Shown piece after piece: positions 18,905 to 25,249 of a stretch of 36,855 bases of DNA (positions within the stretch are counted from its first letter, which is position 1; each line of letters begins with the position of its first letter). The notes below the pieces were generated by a model. It worked only from the letters and a program-made list of their open reading frames with translations, ran no database searches and had not been told where the DNA came from. The position numbers and the translations under genes are program-made. The stretch is from Microbacterium sp. A20 (GTDB lineage: Bacteria; Actinomycetota; Actinomycetes; Actinomycetales; Microbacteriaceae): NCBI RefSeq assembly GCF_004794515.1, contig NZ_SSDF01000033.1:1-36855 (forward strand), in the 5' to 3' direction.

Positions 18905-19712
18905 CCGCCAGCCCCGGGGTTGCCGGCCACGAAGTCTTGAGAAGGAGGATCTCCGCGCCGAGGTGCGTTCGAACGGGAGATACAGCGGGCTCGTCGAAAC
19001 CGGCTTCGACGAGTTCTCTCGAGAGGACTTCGTGGCTGAGAAGCTGCAATCTGCTCGTGAGAACGGTGACTTCTCCCCCGTCTGTCAGGTCAGAGGCACG
19101 GACCCAGTTGACCACCCGCGCCGCGCCGTCCGGTTCCACCTGCTGCGAGAAGAGATAGATCTCGTCTTGGCCTGCACCGGGGACCCTGATCTCTTGCTCC
19201 CTCGGCACGGCAAGGCTGTGCGCAGACGCCCCTGCGGCGACCGTGAAGGCGAACACCCCTCCGGGCGCGAGGTGACGCTGCACGTTCGCGTAGAGAAGCG
19301 ATCTCCCCACGCGGTCGAGCAACGTGATGGATGTCGCGCCGATGATGACGAGCCCGTATCGACGTCCCAGGGAGAAGTCGCGCATGTCCGCGACGACGCA
19401 CTCCCATGCCGACTGGTCCGGCAGGGCACGACGAAGATGGGCGAGCATGTCGTCCGAGAGGTCGACGGCGGTGACTCGATTACCGGATCTCACCAGCGGG
19501 ATCGTCAGCCTCCCGCTGCCAGCCGCGACATCGAGGATCGGACCGGCGGTGTCTCTTGCAAGCGCTAGCACTTCTCGAATCTCTGCGCGATCGGAACCGA
19601 CCAGCCGCTCGTAGAAGTCGGTGCCGGTGCCCGCGTACAGGTCCTGCTCCTGGGGGACGGCGCCGACCATCTCCAGTCGCGCCGACATGGCTTCGGTGAT
19701 GAAACCTGACAT
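18885..19712 (-). CDS. mpaM: Daptide-type SAM-dependent N-methyltransferase
   Basis: A 275-residue class I methyltransferase. SAM motif I is ILDVAAGSGRLTIPL (DVAAGSGR at residues 61-68), motif II is the acidic VDLS (about 83-86), and motif III lies near DMRDF. In the daptide pathway the homologue dimethylates the new C-terminal amine, giving the N,N-dimethyl-1,2-propanediamine end; an N-terminal amine is not the target. The gene begins at ATG 19712, 64 nt after the last precursor, with a hairpin in between, and it overlaps the metalloprotease. The role is assigned from family and context. Confidence 0.88.
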   Translation of the reverse strand: MSGFITEAMSARLEMVGAVPQEQDLYAGTGTDFYERLVGSDRAEIREVLALARDTAGPILDVAAGSGRLTIPLVRSGNRVTAVDLSDDMLAHLRRALPDQSAWECVVADMRDFSLGRRYGLVIIGATSITLLDRVGRSLLYANVQRHLAPGGVFAFTVAAGASAHSLAVPREQEIRVPGAGQDEIYLFSQQVEPDGAARVVNWVRASDLTDGGEVTVLTSRLQLLSHEVLSRELVEAGFDEPAVSPVRTHLGAEILLLKTSWPATPGLADGDVSD

Positions 19713-19741
19713 TCAACAATCGCCTTTCAGCGGGGAGCAAT

Positions 19742-19772
19742 GGGGTGCGGGCGCGCGATGCGCCCGCACCCC
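19742..19772 (-). terminator. Strong hairpin between precursor genes and mpaM
   Basis: A perfect 13-bp inverted repeat, GGGGTGCGGGCGC / GCGCCCGCACCCC, with a 5-nt loop, begins 5 nt after the stop of the last precursor. No U-run follows on the transcribed strand, so it is better read as a 3'-end-stabilising or leaky-attenuation element that favours precursor mRNA over the downstream enzymes and exporter. Confidence 0.7.
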
Positions 19773-19776
19773 TCGG

Positions 19777-19896
19777 TCAGGTCGCGATCGCGGCCGCACC
19801 GCCGATGATGGCGATGATGTAGCTCGCGTGCTCCCACCATTCGAGTGGCGAGTCGATCTGTTCGAGTTCCTGGAACTCCAGCGACTTCGTCTGCAA
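19777..19896 (-). CDS. Daptide precursor peptide 3 (39 aa, TTG start)
   Basis: A 39-residue peptide. The leader is MQTKSLEFQELEQIDSP; the hydrophobic tail finishes IIAIIGGAAAIAT, with the C-terminal Thr that daptide enzymes modify. The segment in between is LEWWEHASY. The start must be TTG 19896: there is no in-frame ATG or GTG, GGAGG lies 6 nt upstream, and the N-terminus aligns with precursor 2 (MQ..T.KSLEFQELE against MQATTPKLEFTELE). An ATG four bases earlier opens a different, Arg/Ser-rich frame that is not a peptide of this type. Translation may be coupled to a six-codon minigene MSTQEV that ends at the ribosome site. Conventional gene finders may skip this ORF. Confidence 0.87.
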   Translation of the reverse strand: MQTKSLEFQELEQIDSPLEWWEHASYIIAIIGGAAAIAT

Positions 19897-19931
19897 TTCA
19901 TACCTCCTGGGTCGACATGCGAATGCGACTC

Positions 19932-20057
19932 CTACGTCAGCGCGAGGATTCCGATGATCACGCCAACGGCGAAGCCCCGCATGTAGTCATCAGCGTCGTT
20001 CAGTGCTTCCATAGCCTCGAGTTCGGTGAACTCGAGCTTCGGGGTTGTGGCTTGCAT
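19932..20057 (-). CDS. Daptide precursor peptide 2 (41 aa)
   Basis: A 41-residue peptide. The leader is MQATTPKLEFTELEAM; the tail is FAVGVIIGILALT, ending in Thr. The middle, EALNDADDYMRG, is acidic. ATG 20057 has an AAGGGAAGG ribosome site, and the TAG stop lies 35 nt before the start of precursor 3. The shared F-x-E-L-E leader motif with the other two precursors is the probable docking element for the recognition proteins. The tail would form a short amphipathic or transmembrane helix, consistent with the membrane-active behaviour reported for daptides. Confidence 0.92.
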   Translation of the reverse strand: MQATTPKLEFTELEAMEALNDADDYMRGFAVGVIIGILALT

Positions 20058-20098
20058 GCTGCCTTCCCTTCTCTTGTCGATTGATCCGGCCGATGAGA

Positions 20099-20233
20099 TC
20101 ACGTGGCAGCGGCCGCGCCGATCCCGATGAGTATCAGAGCGCTTCCGACGCCCCGGTAGAAGCTCTCCCAGTCGGGGGCATCCATCTCCTCCAGCTCTTG
20201 GAAGTGGATCTGCTTTTCCGTGCTGTGGTTCAT
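20099..20233 (-). CDS. Daptide precursor peptide 1 (44 aa)
   Basis: A 44-residue peptide, the first precursor to be transcribed. The leader is MNHSTEKQIHFQELEEMDAP; the tail ends SALILIGIGAAAAT, again with a C-terminal Thr. Between them is DWESFYRGVG. The start codon directly abuts the stop of the dehydrogenase gene (TGAATG), and a full GGAGGTGA ribosome site is contained in that gene's last codons, so strong coupled translation is expected. The D/S-A/S-P motif before the aromatic residues is shared with precursor 3 and may mark the leader cleavage region (inference). Confidence 0.93.
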   Translation of the reverse strand: MNHSTEKQIHFQELEEMDAPDWESFYRGVGSALILIGIGAAAAT

Positions 20234-21421
20234 TCAATTCACCTCCTCCGATGCGAATGTCGATGGTCGGCACGCGTTGCCGACCGGCTGAGGGCTCCAG
20301 CAGGAATCGCGGAGCACGTCGCAGAAGTCTTGTGCGACGAGACCTGGGAGCATCGGGTGGTGATTTCCCCATGCTCGTTCTGTGGCAGCGGAGATGCGGC
20401 CGATATCGTGAGCGCTCGGCCGCCGTGGACACGGGATCCCCCAGCGGTCGATGAGCGCAGCGATGCCGGCGGGTGGATGGAGCGGCAGTGCCACCCCGCC
20501 TGCGATCCTCGTCCAGAAGTCCTCAAGGCTCTCCCGATCGCCCCACCTCGCGTCTCCCGAGCAGATCCGGCGCCAGATCGCAGCGATGACCGCGGCTGTG
20601 GCGACCATCTTGCGCACCTCGAGCAGGAAGGCGACCTCGTTCGCGAGGTACCAGTGGCGCGCGCTGTAGGGGTCACCGCGCAGTGCCGCCGTGCGCTGCG
20701 TGGCTGCGCTCAAGCGAGCGAGACGCAGCCTCCCCGCGGCGGACGCCGAGTCGCGAGCGGCCGTTTCGAGGAGCGCCCTGCCGAGGGCGACGGCGTCGCC
20801 GTTCGCCCTGGCGCTTCGTCGAGAACTCGTCGACGCACCCGCCAGACGCAGGAACGCCTCCATCGCCCCTTCCCTGACTGCGGCGTGCGAGAGGGTGATC
20901 AGGTTGGACGGATCGATGATCGCGTGACGCGGTCTCAGAGAGCGCCCGACGATGAGCCGGTAGCCTCCTTCGTTCTTGAGGATGCCGACGCTGTTCGTCT
21001 CCGACGAGGTGCCGAGCGTCGTCGGCACCGCCACGATCTCCACGGGCGGCGGCGAATCGGGCAAGAAGGTCAGCGCTGACCTCGATGCATGCCCGACGGC
21101 GTAATCGAACACCCGTCCGGGGGCGAGCGCCAGGGCCGCGATCTTGCTCGCATCGAGAATGCTACCCCCGCCGACCGCCACGATGACTCGGGGAGGACGA
21201 CGAACGATCTCGCGTGCGATGTCCGTCACCGTCGTGACATCCACCGCGAGTGCGTCGACGGCGATCATCCGCGCGCCGTAGTCGTCCAGCAGGGGAACGG
21301 TGACGGCCGAATCCGCGATCACGAGAGTCTCGCGCCCTGCCGTGAGGGATACCACCCTCTCGCGCGCCAGCCCTGTCCCGTGCCACAGCGTGGGAATGCG
21401 CTCGGCAGATTCCCGGGTCAT
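20234..21421 (-). CDS. mpaB: Daptide-type dehydrogenase (iron-ADH superfamily, divergent)
   Basis: A 395-residue member of the iron-containing ADH/DHQS-like superfamily. The NAD(P)-binding motif GGGSILDASK (84-93) and the PTTLGTSSETNS loop (133-144) are intact. In the daptide pathway this enzyme oxidises the side chain of the C-terminal Thr, leading to decarboxylation and a terminal ketone. By hand alignment the usual metal ligands are mostly replaced: the GxDALTHA block reads GAMEAFLRLA (185-194), only H256 fits the next His position, and R270 stands where the last His should be. The ATG at 21421 overlaps the aminotransferase stop (ATGA). The frame continues far upstream but has no family similarity there. 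Confidence 0.9.
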   Translation of the reverse strand: MTRESAERIPTLWHGTGLARERVVSLTAGRETLVIADSAVTVPLLDDYGARMIAVDALAVDVTTVTDIAREIVRRPPRVIVAVGGGSILDASKIAALALAPGRVFDYAVGHASRSALTFLPDSPPPVEIVAVPTTLGTSSETNSVGILKNEGGYRLIVGRSLRPRHAIIDPSNLITLSHAAVREGAMEAFLRLAGASTSSRRSARANGDAVALGRALLETAARDSASAAGRLRLARLSAATQRTAALRGDPYSARHWYLANEVAFLLEVRKMVATAAVIAAIWRRICSGDARWGDRESLEDFWTRIAGGVALPLHPPAGIAALIDRWGIPCPRRPSAHDIGRISAATERAWGNHHPMLPGLVAQDFCDVLRDSCWSPQPVGNACRPSTFASEEVN

Positions 21422-22677
21422 GCGGAGAGCTCCCACGCCTGCACGACACCCGCACGCACCGCCGTATCCATCTCGATGAGTTCGGCAGCGGTGAACCCAT
21501 ACGCGGGAATCAGTTCGATGCAGCTCGGCCCCGGCTGCACCACGACGCCTTTCTCCGCGATTGCGGAGACGACGCGGAGAACCTCGGGGCCGGACAGCGG
21601 ATTCCCGTCTCGGTCGTGGAGTTCCAGTCCAAGGAAGCAGCCGCGTCCCGCGACCCGGTCGACGACACCGTCCGACACCAACCGCGTCGTGAGCTGCGAC
21701 AAGTCGTCGGCCAGTGACGTGGTCACCGATTCCACGTCGATGCGGTGCAGTTCTTCGATGACGGCGACGATGGCCGCCGCGCACGCGGGTGTGCCCGCCT
21801 GCGTCTCGCCGTGAACGAACGTCCAGCCTCCTCGGACGAACTCGGAGGCCAGTCGGTGCCCGATGAGGAGTGCGGCGGCGCCCATCGCGCCGTTCGTCAG
21901 CGCTTTGGAGAGAATGAGGACGTCGGGTGCGGCGGCCCAGCGGTCAGTGGCGAACATCGTCCCGGTGCGGCCGAATCCTGTCGCGACCTCATCGGCCACG
22001 ATCAGGAACCCGTACTCCTCTCGGAGAGCGAGAAGACGGGACACGAAGGCAGCGGAGAGCGCGTACGCCCCGCTGCCGAGGACGGGCTCGACGACCACCG
22101 AGGCCACCCGCGAGCCTTCGCGTGAGAGCAATGTCGCCAGCTCTTCCCCGTCGTCGCTGTGCGAGACGTGCCGCACTGACCTGCGGTCGACCGAATACAC
22201 CGCTTGGAGGAGGTCATCGCCGCTCAGCGCGTGACTGCCGTACATGGTGCCGTGATAGCTGCCCTTCAGACCGACGACGAGCGAGCGGGATCCGGCCCCC
22301 TTCTGTGCCCAGTACTGCCGTGTCAGCTTCACGGCCGCATCATTCGCTGCTCCGCCCGATGTGGAGAAGATGACACGGCCGTACCTGCTCGGGTTCGCCA
22401 GTTCGACGAGAGCCTCCGCCGCGACTTCCGCGTACCTGTGCGGCGCTCTGAACAGGGAGAGGTACGAGGCATCATGTGTCGCCCTGCTCACTGCTTCGGC
22501 GACCGCGGGGTTGCCGAAGCCGAGTGGAGCGTTCCATAGCCCACTCGTCGCGCAGAGCCGAGTCGAGCCGTCTGCGAACTCGATTCGATTTCCGGCCGCG
22601 CCGACGGCGATCCGGTCACTCGTGAAGGTCGCGTCTGCCGGGAGCATCGAGGTCCACAGCGCGTGCGGGTCGGTCAT
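21418..22677 (-). CDS. mpaC: Daptide-type class III aminotransferase
   Basis: A 419-residue PLP enzyme of the ornithine/acetylornithine aminotransferase type. The PLP lysine is K258 in LSKALTNGAMG, the pyridine-ring Asp is D229 in VADEVATGFGRTG, and the phosphate-binding STSGGAANDAAVK and YHGTMYGSHALSG segments are present. In daptide biosynthesis it converts the terminal ketone made by the dehydrogenase to an amine. It overlaps the second recognition protein upstream and the dehydrogenase downstream by ATGA. Without the flanking genes it would have been called a general omega-aminotransferase. Confidence 0.92.
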   Translation of the reverse strand: MTDPHALWTSMLPADATFTSDRIAVGAAGNRIEFADGSTRLCATSGLWNAPLGFGNPAVAEAVSRATHDASYLSLFRAPHRYAEVAAEALVELANPSRYGRVIFSTSGGAANDAAVKLTRQYWAQKGAGSRSLVVGLKGSYHGTMYGSHALSGDDLLQAVYSVDRRSVRHVSHSDDGEELATLLSREGSRVASVVVEPVLGSGAYALSAAFVSRLLALREEYGFLIVADEVATGFGRTGTMFATDRWAAAPDVLILSKALTNGAMGAAALLIGHRLASEFVRGGWTFVHGETQAGTPACAAAIVAVIEELHRIDVESVTTSLADDLSQLTTRLVSDGVVDRVAGRGCFLGLELHDRDGNPLSGPEVLRVVSAIAEKGVVVQPGPSCIELIPAYGFTAAELIEMDTAVRAGVVQAWELSA

Positions 22678-23726
22678 GCGTCGACTCCCGTGGTGCGTCG
22701 TACGGAGGCAGCGCGGCTGCCGAAATGTATGCCGAGAGCCGCAAGGGCCTCACCGCACAGGGATCCCGCCTCCGGCACGGGAATGCCGAGCTGCCGCGCC
22801 ACGCGCTCCGCCGCGAGCTGCTGAGCGCTCGAGGTCTGCACGACCGCGACCACCAAGGCGGTCAGGGGCGACAGCAGCTGGCGCCTCCGGGTGGTGGGGT
22901 CTGCCAGCAGGAAGCCGTCTGCGGTCTCGAGCAAGAATGGATCGCTCGCCTGCGGTTCGGCATCGTCGAGGGCATCGTCGATCAGCGACCAGCCGAACCC
23001 CGCGATCCTCGCCGCACCGTTGGCGAGCCGGAGTATCTTCATGAGATCCGTTGCGTTGAGGTATCGACCGATCCATCTCCGACTCGCGAGATCAGCGAGG
23101 AAGACCTCCCTGGGTGCGATGTCTTCCCACACAGCAACATGGGGAAGCGGGACCGTGAGCAAGCGGTGCAGGTCGTCGACGTGGCCGATGACGGGCCCTC
23201 GAACACCGATGCTGGCGCTGCCATCGGGACTCACTCGGATGGCACTCGGAGCCTCGAGAGCACCGGGGTCGGCGACCGCTGCGCGGTTCGCGAGGAGAAT
23301 CCTGGGGTCGATCAACGCTGAGGGAAAGACGCCCGTCTGGCGGGCGAGCTCAGCGTCGTCGAGGAAGGCACGCCAACTCGACATGTCGAAAAAGCACACT
23401 GCAGTGGGTCCGACGATCTGCACGTAGTCGGCTGCGACATAGTCCTGGAGCTCGACTCTGCGTTCGCCGAAGAACAGCTCGTCACCGACATCATGAAGCG
23501 CTCCGCCGTAATGGACGGCCGTGGCGGGTCCGGCATATGGCTCGCTGTCCGCCGGCAACAGAACGACGTCGCCCTTGCCCGCCACCGTGTTCAGGCTCCG
23601 CGCCGAAGCTCCGCTCTCGACGAGAAAGACCCGCGGGTACTGTTCACGCGATCCGGTGATCCACTCCCGCAGCGCCCGGGCTCCGACGGCGTCCCTCTCC
23701 ACGCCTGCCGCCTCGTCCCGCGTCAT
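22674..23726 (-). CDS. mpaD: Daptide biosynthesis RiPP recognition protein, paralogue 2
   Basis: A 350-residue soluble protein with no recognisable catalytic motif. It is a paralogue of the gene just upstream: both share the LQDY block followed by VGPT (RRVELQDYVAADYVQIVGPT here), a downstream SxxAFLxDA region, the RYLxxxDLxxx motif and an IAGFGW / ISGFGG patch, then a basic-rich C-terminal domain. In known daptide clusters a protein of this kind carries the leader-binding (RRE) function; a winged-helix fold cannot be confirmed by eye. It overlaps its paralogue and the aminotransferase by ATGA each. Function is assigned from context and family resemblance. Confidence 0.8.
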   Translation of the reverse strand: MTRDEAAGVERDAVGARALREWITGSREQYPRVFLVESGASARSLNTVAGKGDVVLLPADSEPYAGPATAVHYGGALHDVGDELFFGERRVELQDYVAADYVQIVGPTAVCFFDMSSWRAFLDDAELARQTGVFPSALIDPRILLANRAAVADPGALEAPSAIRVSPDGSASIGVRGPVIGHVDDLHRLLTVPLPHVAVWEDIAPREVFLADLASRRWIGRYLNATDLMKILRLANGAARIAGFGWSLIDDALDDAEPQASDPFLLETADGFLLADPTTRRRQLLSPLTALVVAVVQTSSAQQLAAERVARQLGIPVPEAGSLCGEALAALGIHFGSRAASVRRTTGVDA

Positions 23727-24799
23727 GCTCCATCCCGCCGCATCGCCGTGAGGTCGAGCCCTGCCGCCGCGAATCTGTCTCGTAGCTCGCGCACCAACGG
23801 AGTCACACTGCTCACCCGGCTCCCGAGTTCGATCGCAAGCAGTGCCGCGGCCTCCGACTCGTCAGACGTGGCGATCAGACATTCGGCCGCCCTCGCGGAA
23901 TCGACGGTGAGACGTATGCGTCTGCGGTTGATCCGATCGACCAGGACGTATTCATCGCCGTCCCCTGTGACGAGGAAGGGTGCGCGTGCCGACAGTGCCG
24001 CGGGGTACGACCCGCCCTCGTCGAGCGCCGCGACAAGGTGGCCACCGAAGCCGGAAATGGCGGGGCGCTCGGGCGCGCTCCCCCAGAGTCGCAGCAGGTC
24101 GAGAGCCGCCAGATAGCGCTCGAACCACGGGCGGTCGTCGAGGTCCGCCTCGAGGACTCGCGGGTCGACGATCCCGGCGAATGATCGGCCGCGCCCCGCC
24201 CTCGACGCTGCCTCCGACTCGACGTCGGCCCGTTCCTCCCCCACTTTCCCGAGGAGAAGCCCATCGGGTCCGTCTCGATACTCGCCGCGACGCGTGACAT
24301 GGATTCGTACAAGCGAATCGCCGGCGGAGTCAGCCGGGAGAAAGGAGTCCCGGGAATCCAACCGCACGTCGGCACTCAGGAGCTGTCCGATGAAGGCCCC
24401 GGACTCCCACGCCGTGTCGGCATCGCTGAGGAAGGCGGCGATGGCTGCTGCCGAGCGCTGCCGGACGACGGTCGGTCCGACGACGGAGAGGAACGGGAGG
24501 GCGATGTAGTCCTGCAGCTCGAAGGTGTGCCGCCCATCGAGGGTGATCTCGTCGCCAGGCTCCATGTAAGAACCGTCGTATCCGATGGTCCGGGGATCCG
24601 CATGTGGTGCGAGGGCGGCGGCGGGGGCGATCACGACGTCGCAGGGCTCTGCCACACGAAGCACTTCGTCGAGGTGGTCTCCGGATTCGAGAAAGAACAC
24701 CGCACCCTCGACGATCCCTCGCCTCCCGGTGACGTACTGCTCGAAAGCGGTCGCCGTGCGGTGGCCGGGCCGTGACGCCGTGGTCGAGCTGTCTTGCAT
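23723..24799 (-). CDS. mpaD: Daptide biosynthesis RiPP recognition protein, paralogue 1
   Basis: A 358-residue protein and the first gene of the cluster. It shares with its neighbour the FELQDYIALPFLSVVGPT block, the AAFLSDADTAWESGAF segment, RYLAALDLLRLWG and ISGFGGHLVAALDEG. The start is placed at ATG 24799 (MQDSSTTASRPG) because of a GGGGGA ribosome site 4-5 nt before it and because this length matches the paralogue; the 25 residues from ATG 24874 would run across a likely promoter. No catalytic residues are visible. Duplicated recognition genes suggest each serves a subset of precursors, or that they form a heterodimer. Confidence 0.8.
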   Translation of the reverse strand: MQDSSTTASRPGHRTATAFEQYVTGRRGIVEGAVFFLESGDHLDEVLRVAEPCDVVIAPAAALAPHADPRTIGYDGSYMEPGDEITLDGRHTFELQDYIALPFLSVVGPTVVRQRSAAAIAAFLSDADTAWESGAFIGQLLSADVRLDSRDSFLPADSAGDSLVRIHVTRRGEYRDGPDGLLLGKVGEERADVESEAASRAGRGRSFAGIVDPRVLEADLDDRPWFERYLAALDLLRLWGSAPERPAISGFGGHLVAALDEGGSYPAALSARAPFLVTGDGDEYVLVDRINRRRIRLTVDSARAAECLIATSDESEAAALLAIELGSRVSSVTPLVRELRDRFAAAGLDLTAMRRDGA

Positions 24800-24840
24800 G
24801 TTTCCCCCAGAAGCACGAATCCCGTTTGAAGATGATGTGT

Positions 24841-24852
24841 CCTCATCTGAGG
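24841..24852 (-). promoter_or_regulatory. Short palindrome in the daptide-cluster leader
   Basis: CCTCA-TC-TGAGG inverted repeat between the candidate -10 and the start of the first gene. Possible operator or RNA hairpin; unsupported beyond symmetry. Confidence 0.25.
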
Positions 24853-24878
24853 TTATACACGCGACGTGTGACATGCAA
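24852..24878 (-). promoter_or_regulatory. Candidate daptide operon promoter with overlapping operator
   Basis: On the minus strand TATAAC (24852-24857) fits a -10, with TTGCAT (24873-24878) a -35-like hexamer at a short 15-bp spacing. An inverted repeat ACACG-CGA-CGTGT (24857-24869) lies between the hexamers and touches the -10, where a repressor could act. The ribosome site and ATG 24799 follow about 50 nt downstream. The spacing is suboptimal. Confidence 0.35.
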
Positions 24879-24976
24879 TATTCCGTCCACAGGTCCGTCG
24901 GAAGCGGCCATCGCTGAGCGCGACGACCCTGTCACGCCGCCCTCCCCCGATCGGATAGGATGGACAGGTTGTTCCT

Positions 24977-25064
24977 GGTGACGTGTCCGAGCGGCCGAAG
25001 GAGCACGCTTGGAAAGCGTGTGTTGTGCAAGCAACCGCGGGTTCGAATCCCGCCGTCACCGCCA
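24977..25064 (+). tRNA. tRNA-Ser(GGA)
   Basis: Acceptor stem GGTGACG (24977-24983) pairs with CGTCACC (25054-25060), followed by discriminator G25061 and encoded CCA (25062-25064). The anticodon arm CACGC-TTGGAAA-GCGTG shows GGA at 25011-25013, which reads UCC and UCU serine codons. A long variable arm (TGTTGTGCAAGCAACC) and a T arm with GGGTTCGAATCCC complete a type II tRNA. It lies just outside the daptide cluster and is transcribed away from it. Confidence 0.97.
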
Positions 25065-25129
25065 GAAACGCAAGAAGGGTCTCCGCGCCAGCGGGGGCCC
25101 TTCTTGCGTGTCTATCGAGCACTGGGGAT
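25048..25129 (+). repeat. Direct repeat copy A: tRNA-Ser 3' tail plus terminator
   Basis: An 82-bp unit starting in the tRNA T arm and ending after its terminator. It is 76/82 identical to the copy at 25162-25243, with no gaps. Confidence 0.9.
25068..25109 (+). terminator. Rho-independent terminator of tRNA-Ser
   Basis: Outer arms ACGCAAGAAGGG / CCCTTCTTGCGT pair perfectly over 12 bp and are extended inwards by CTCCGC / GCGGGG with G-U pairs. The hairpin stands 3 nt after the encoded CCA. Confidence 0.8.
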
Positions 25130-25161
25130 TCGGGGAGGAGCGAGCGCAGCGAGCACCGGAG

Positions 25162-25243
25162 TCCCGCCGTCACCGCCAGAAACGCAAGAAGGGTCTCCGC
25201 ACCAGCGGAGGCCCTTCTTGCGTTTCTCTCGAGTACCGGGGAT
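25162..25243 (+). repeat. Direct repeat copy B: orphan tRNA-Ser tail plus terminator
   Basis: The second 82-bp copy lies 114 bp downstream of copy A. It keeps the last 16 nt of the tRNA including CCA, but lacks the rest of the tRNA. The 32-bp spacer between copies holds an imperfect palindrome around GAGCGAGCGCAGCGAGC. Confidence 0.9.
25182..25223. terminator. Bidirectional hairpin shared by GNAT gene and orphan tRNA tail
   Basis: The same 12-bp outer stem as the tRNA terminator, with better inner pairing (CTCCGC / GCGGAG) and TTTCT after it on the plus strand. It lies 27 bp beyond the stop of the minus-strand acetyltransferase, so it can serve that gene as well. Confidence 0.6.
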
Positions 25244-25249
25244 CAGCCG

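Noticed and set aside
19713..19901. 62-residue frame starting at ATG over the third daptide precursor
   Set aside because: Arg/Ser-rich, ignores the hairpin and the Thr-ending peptide frame; it would read out of frame with the conserved leader.
20045..21079. 344-residue plus-strand frame opposite the daptide dehydrogenase and precursors
   Set aside because: Shadow frame without family features.
25048..25243. attL/attR pair of an integrated element enclosing the daptide cluster
   Set aside because: The cluster lies on the 5' side of the tRNA, outside the two repeats, and no integrase is present; only 32 bp lie between the copies.
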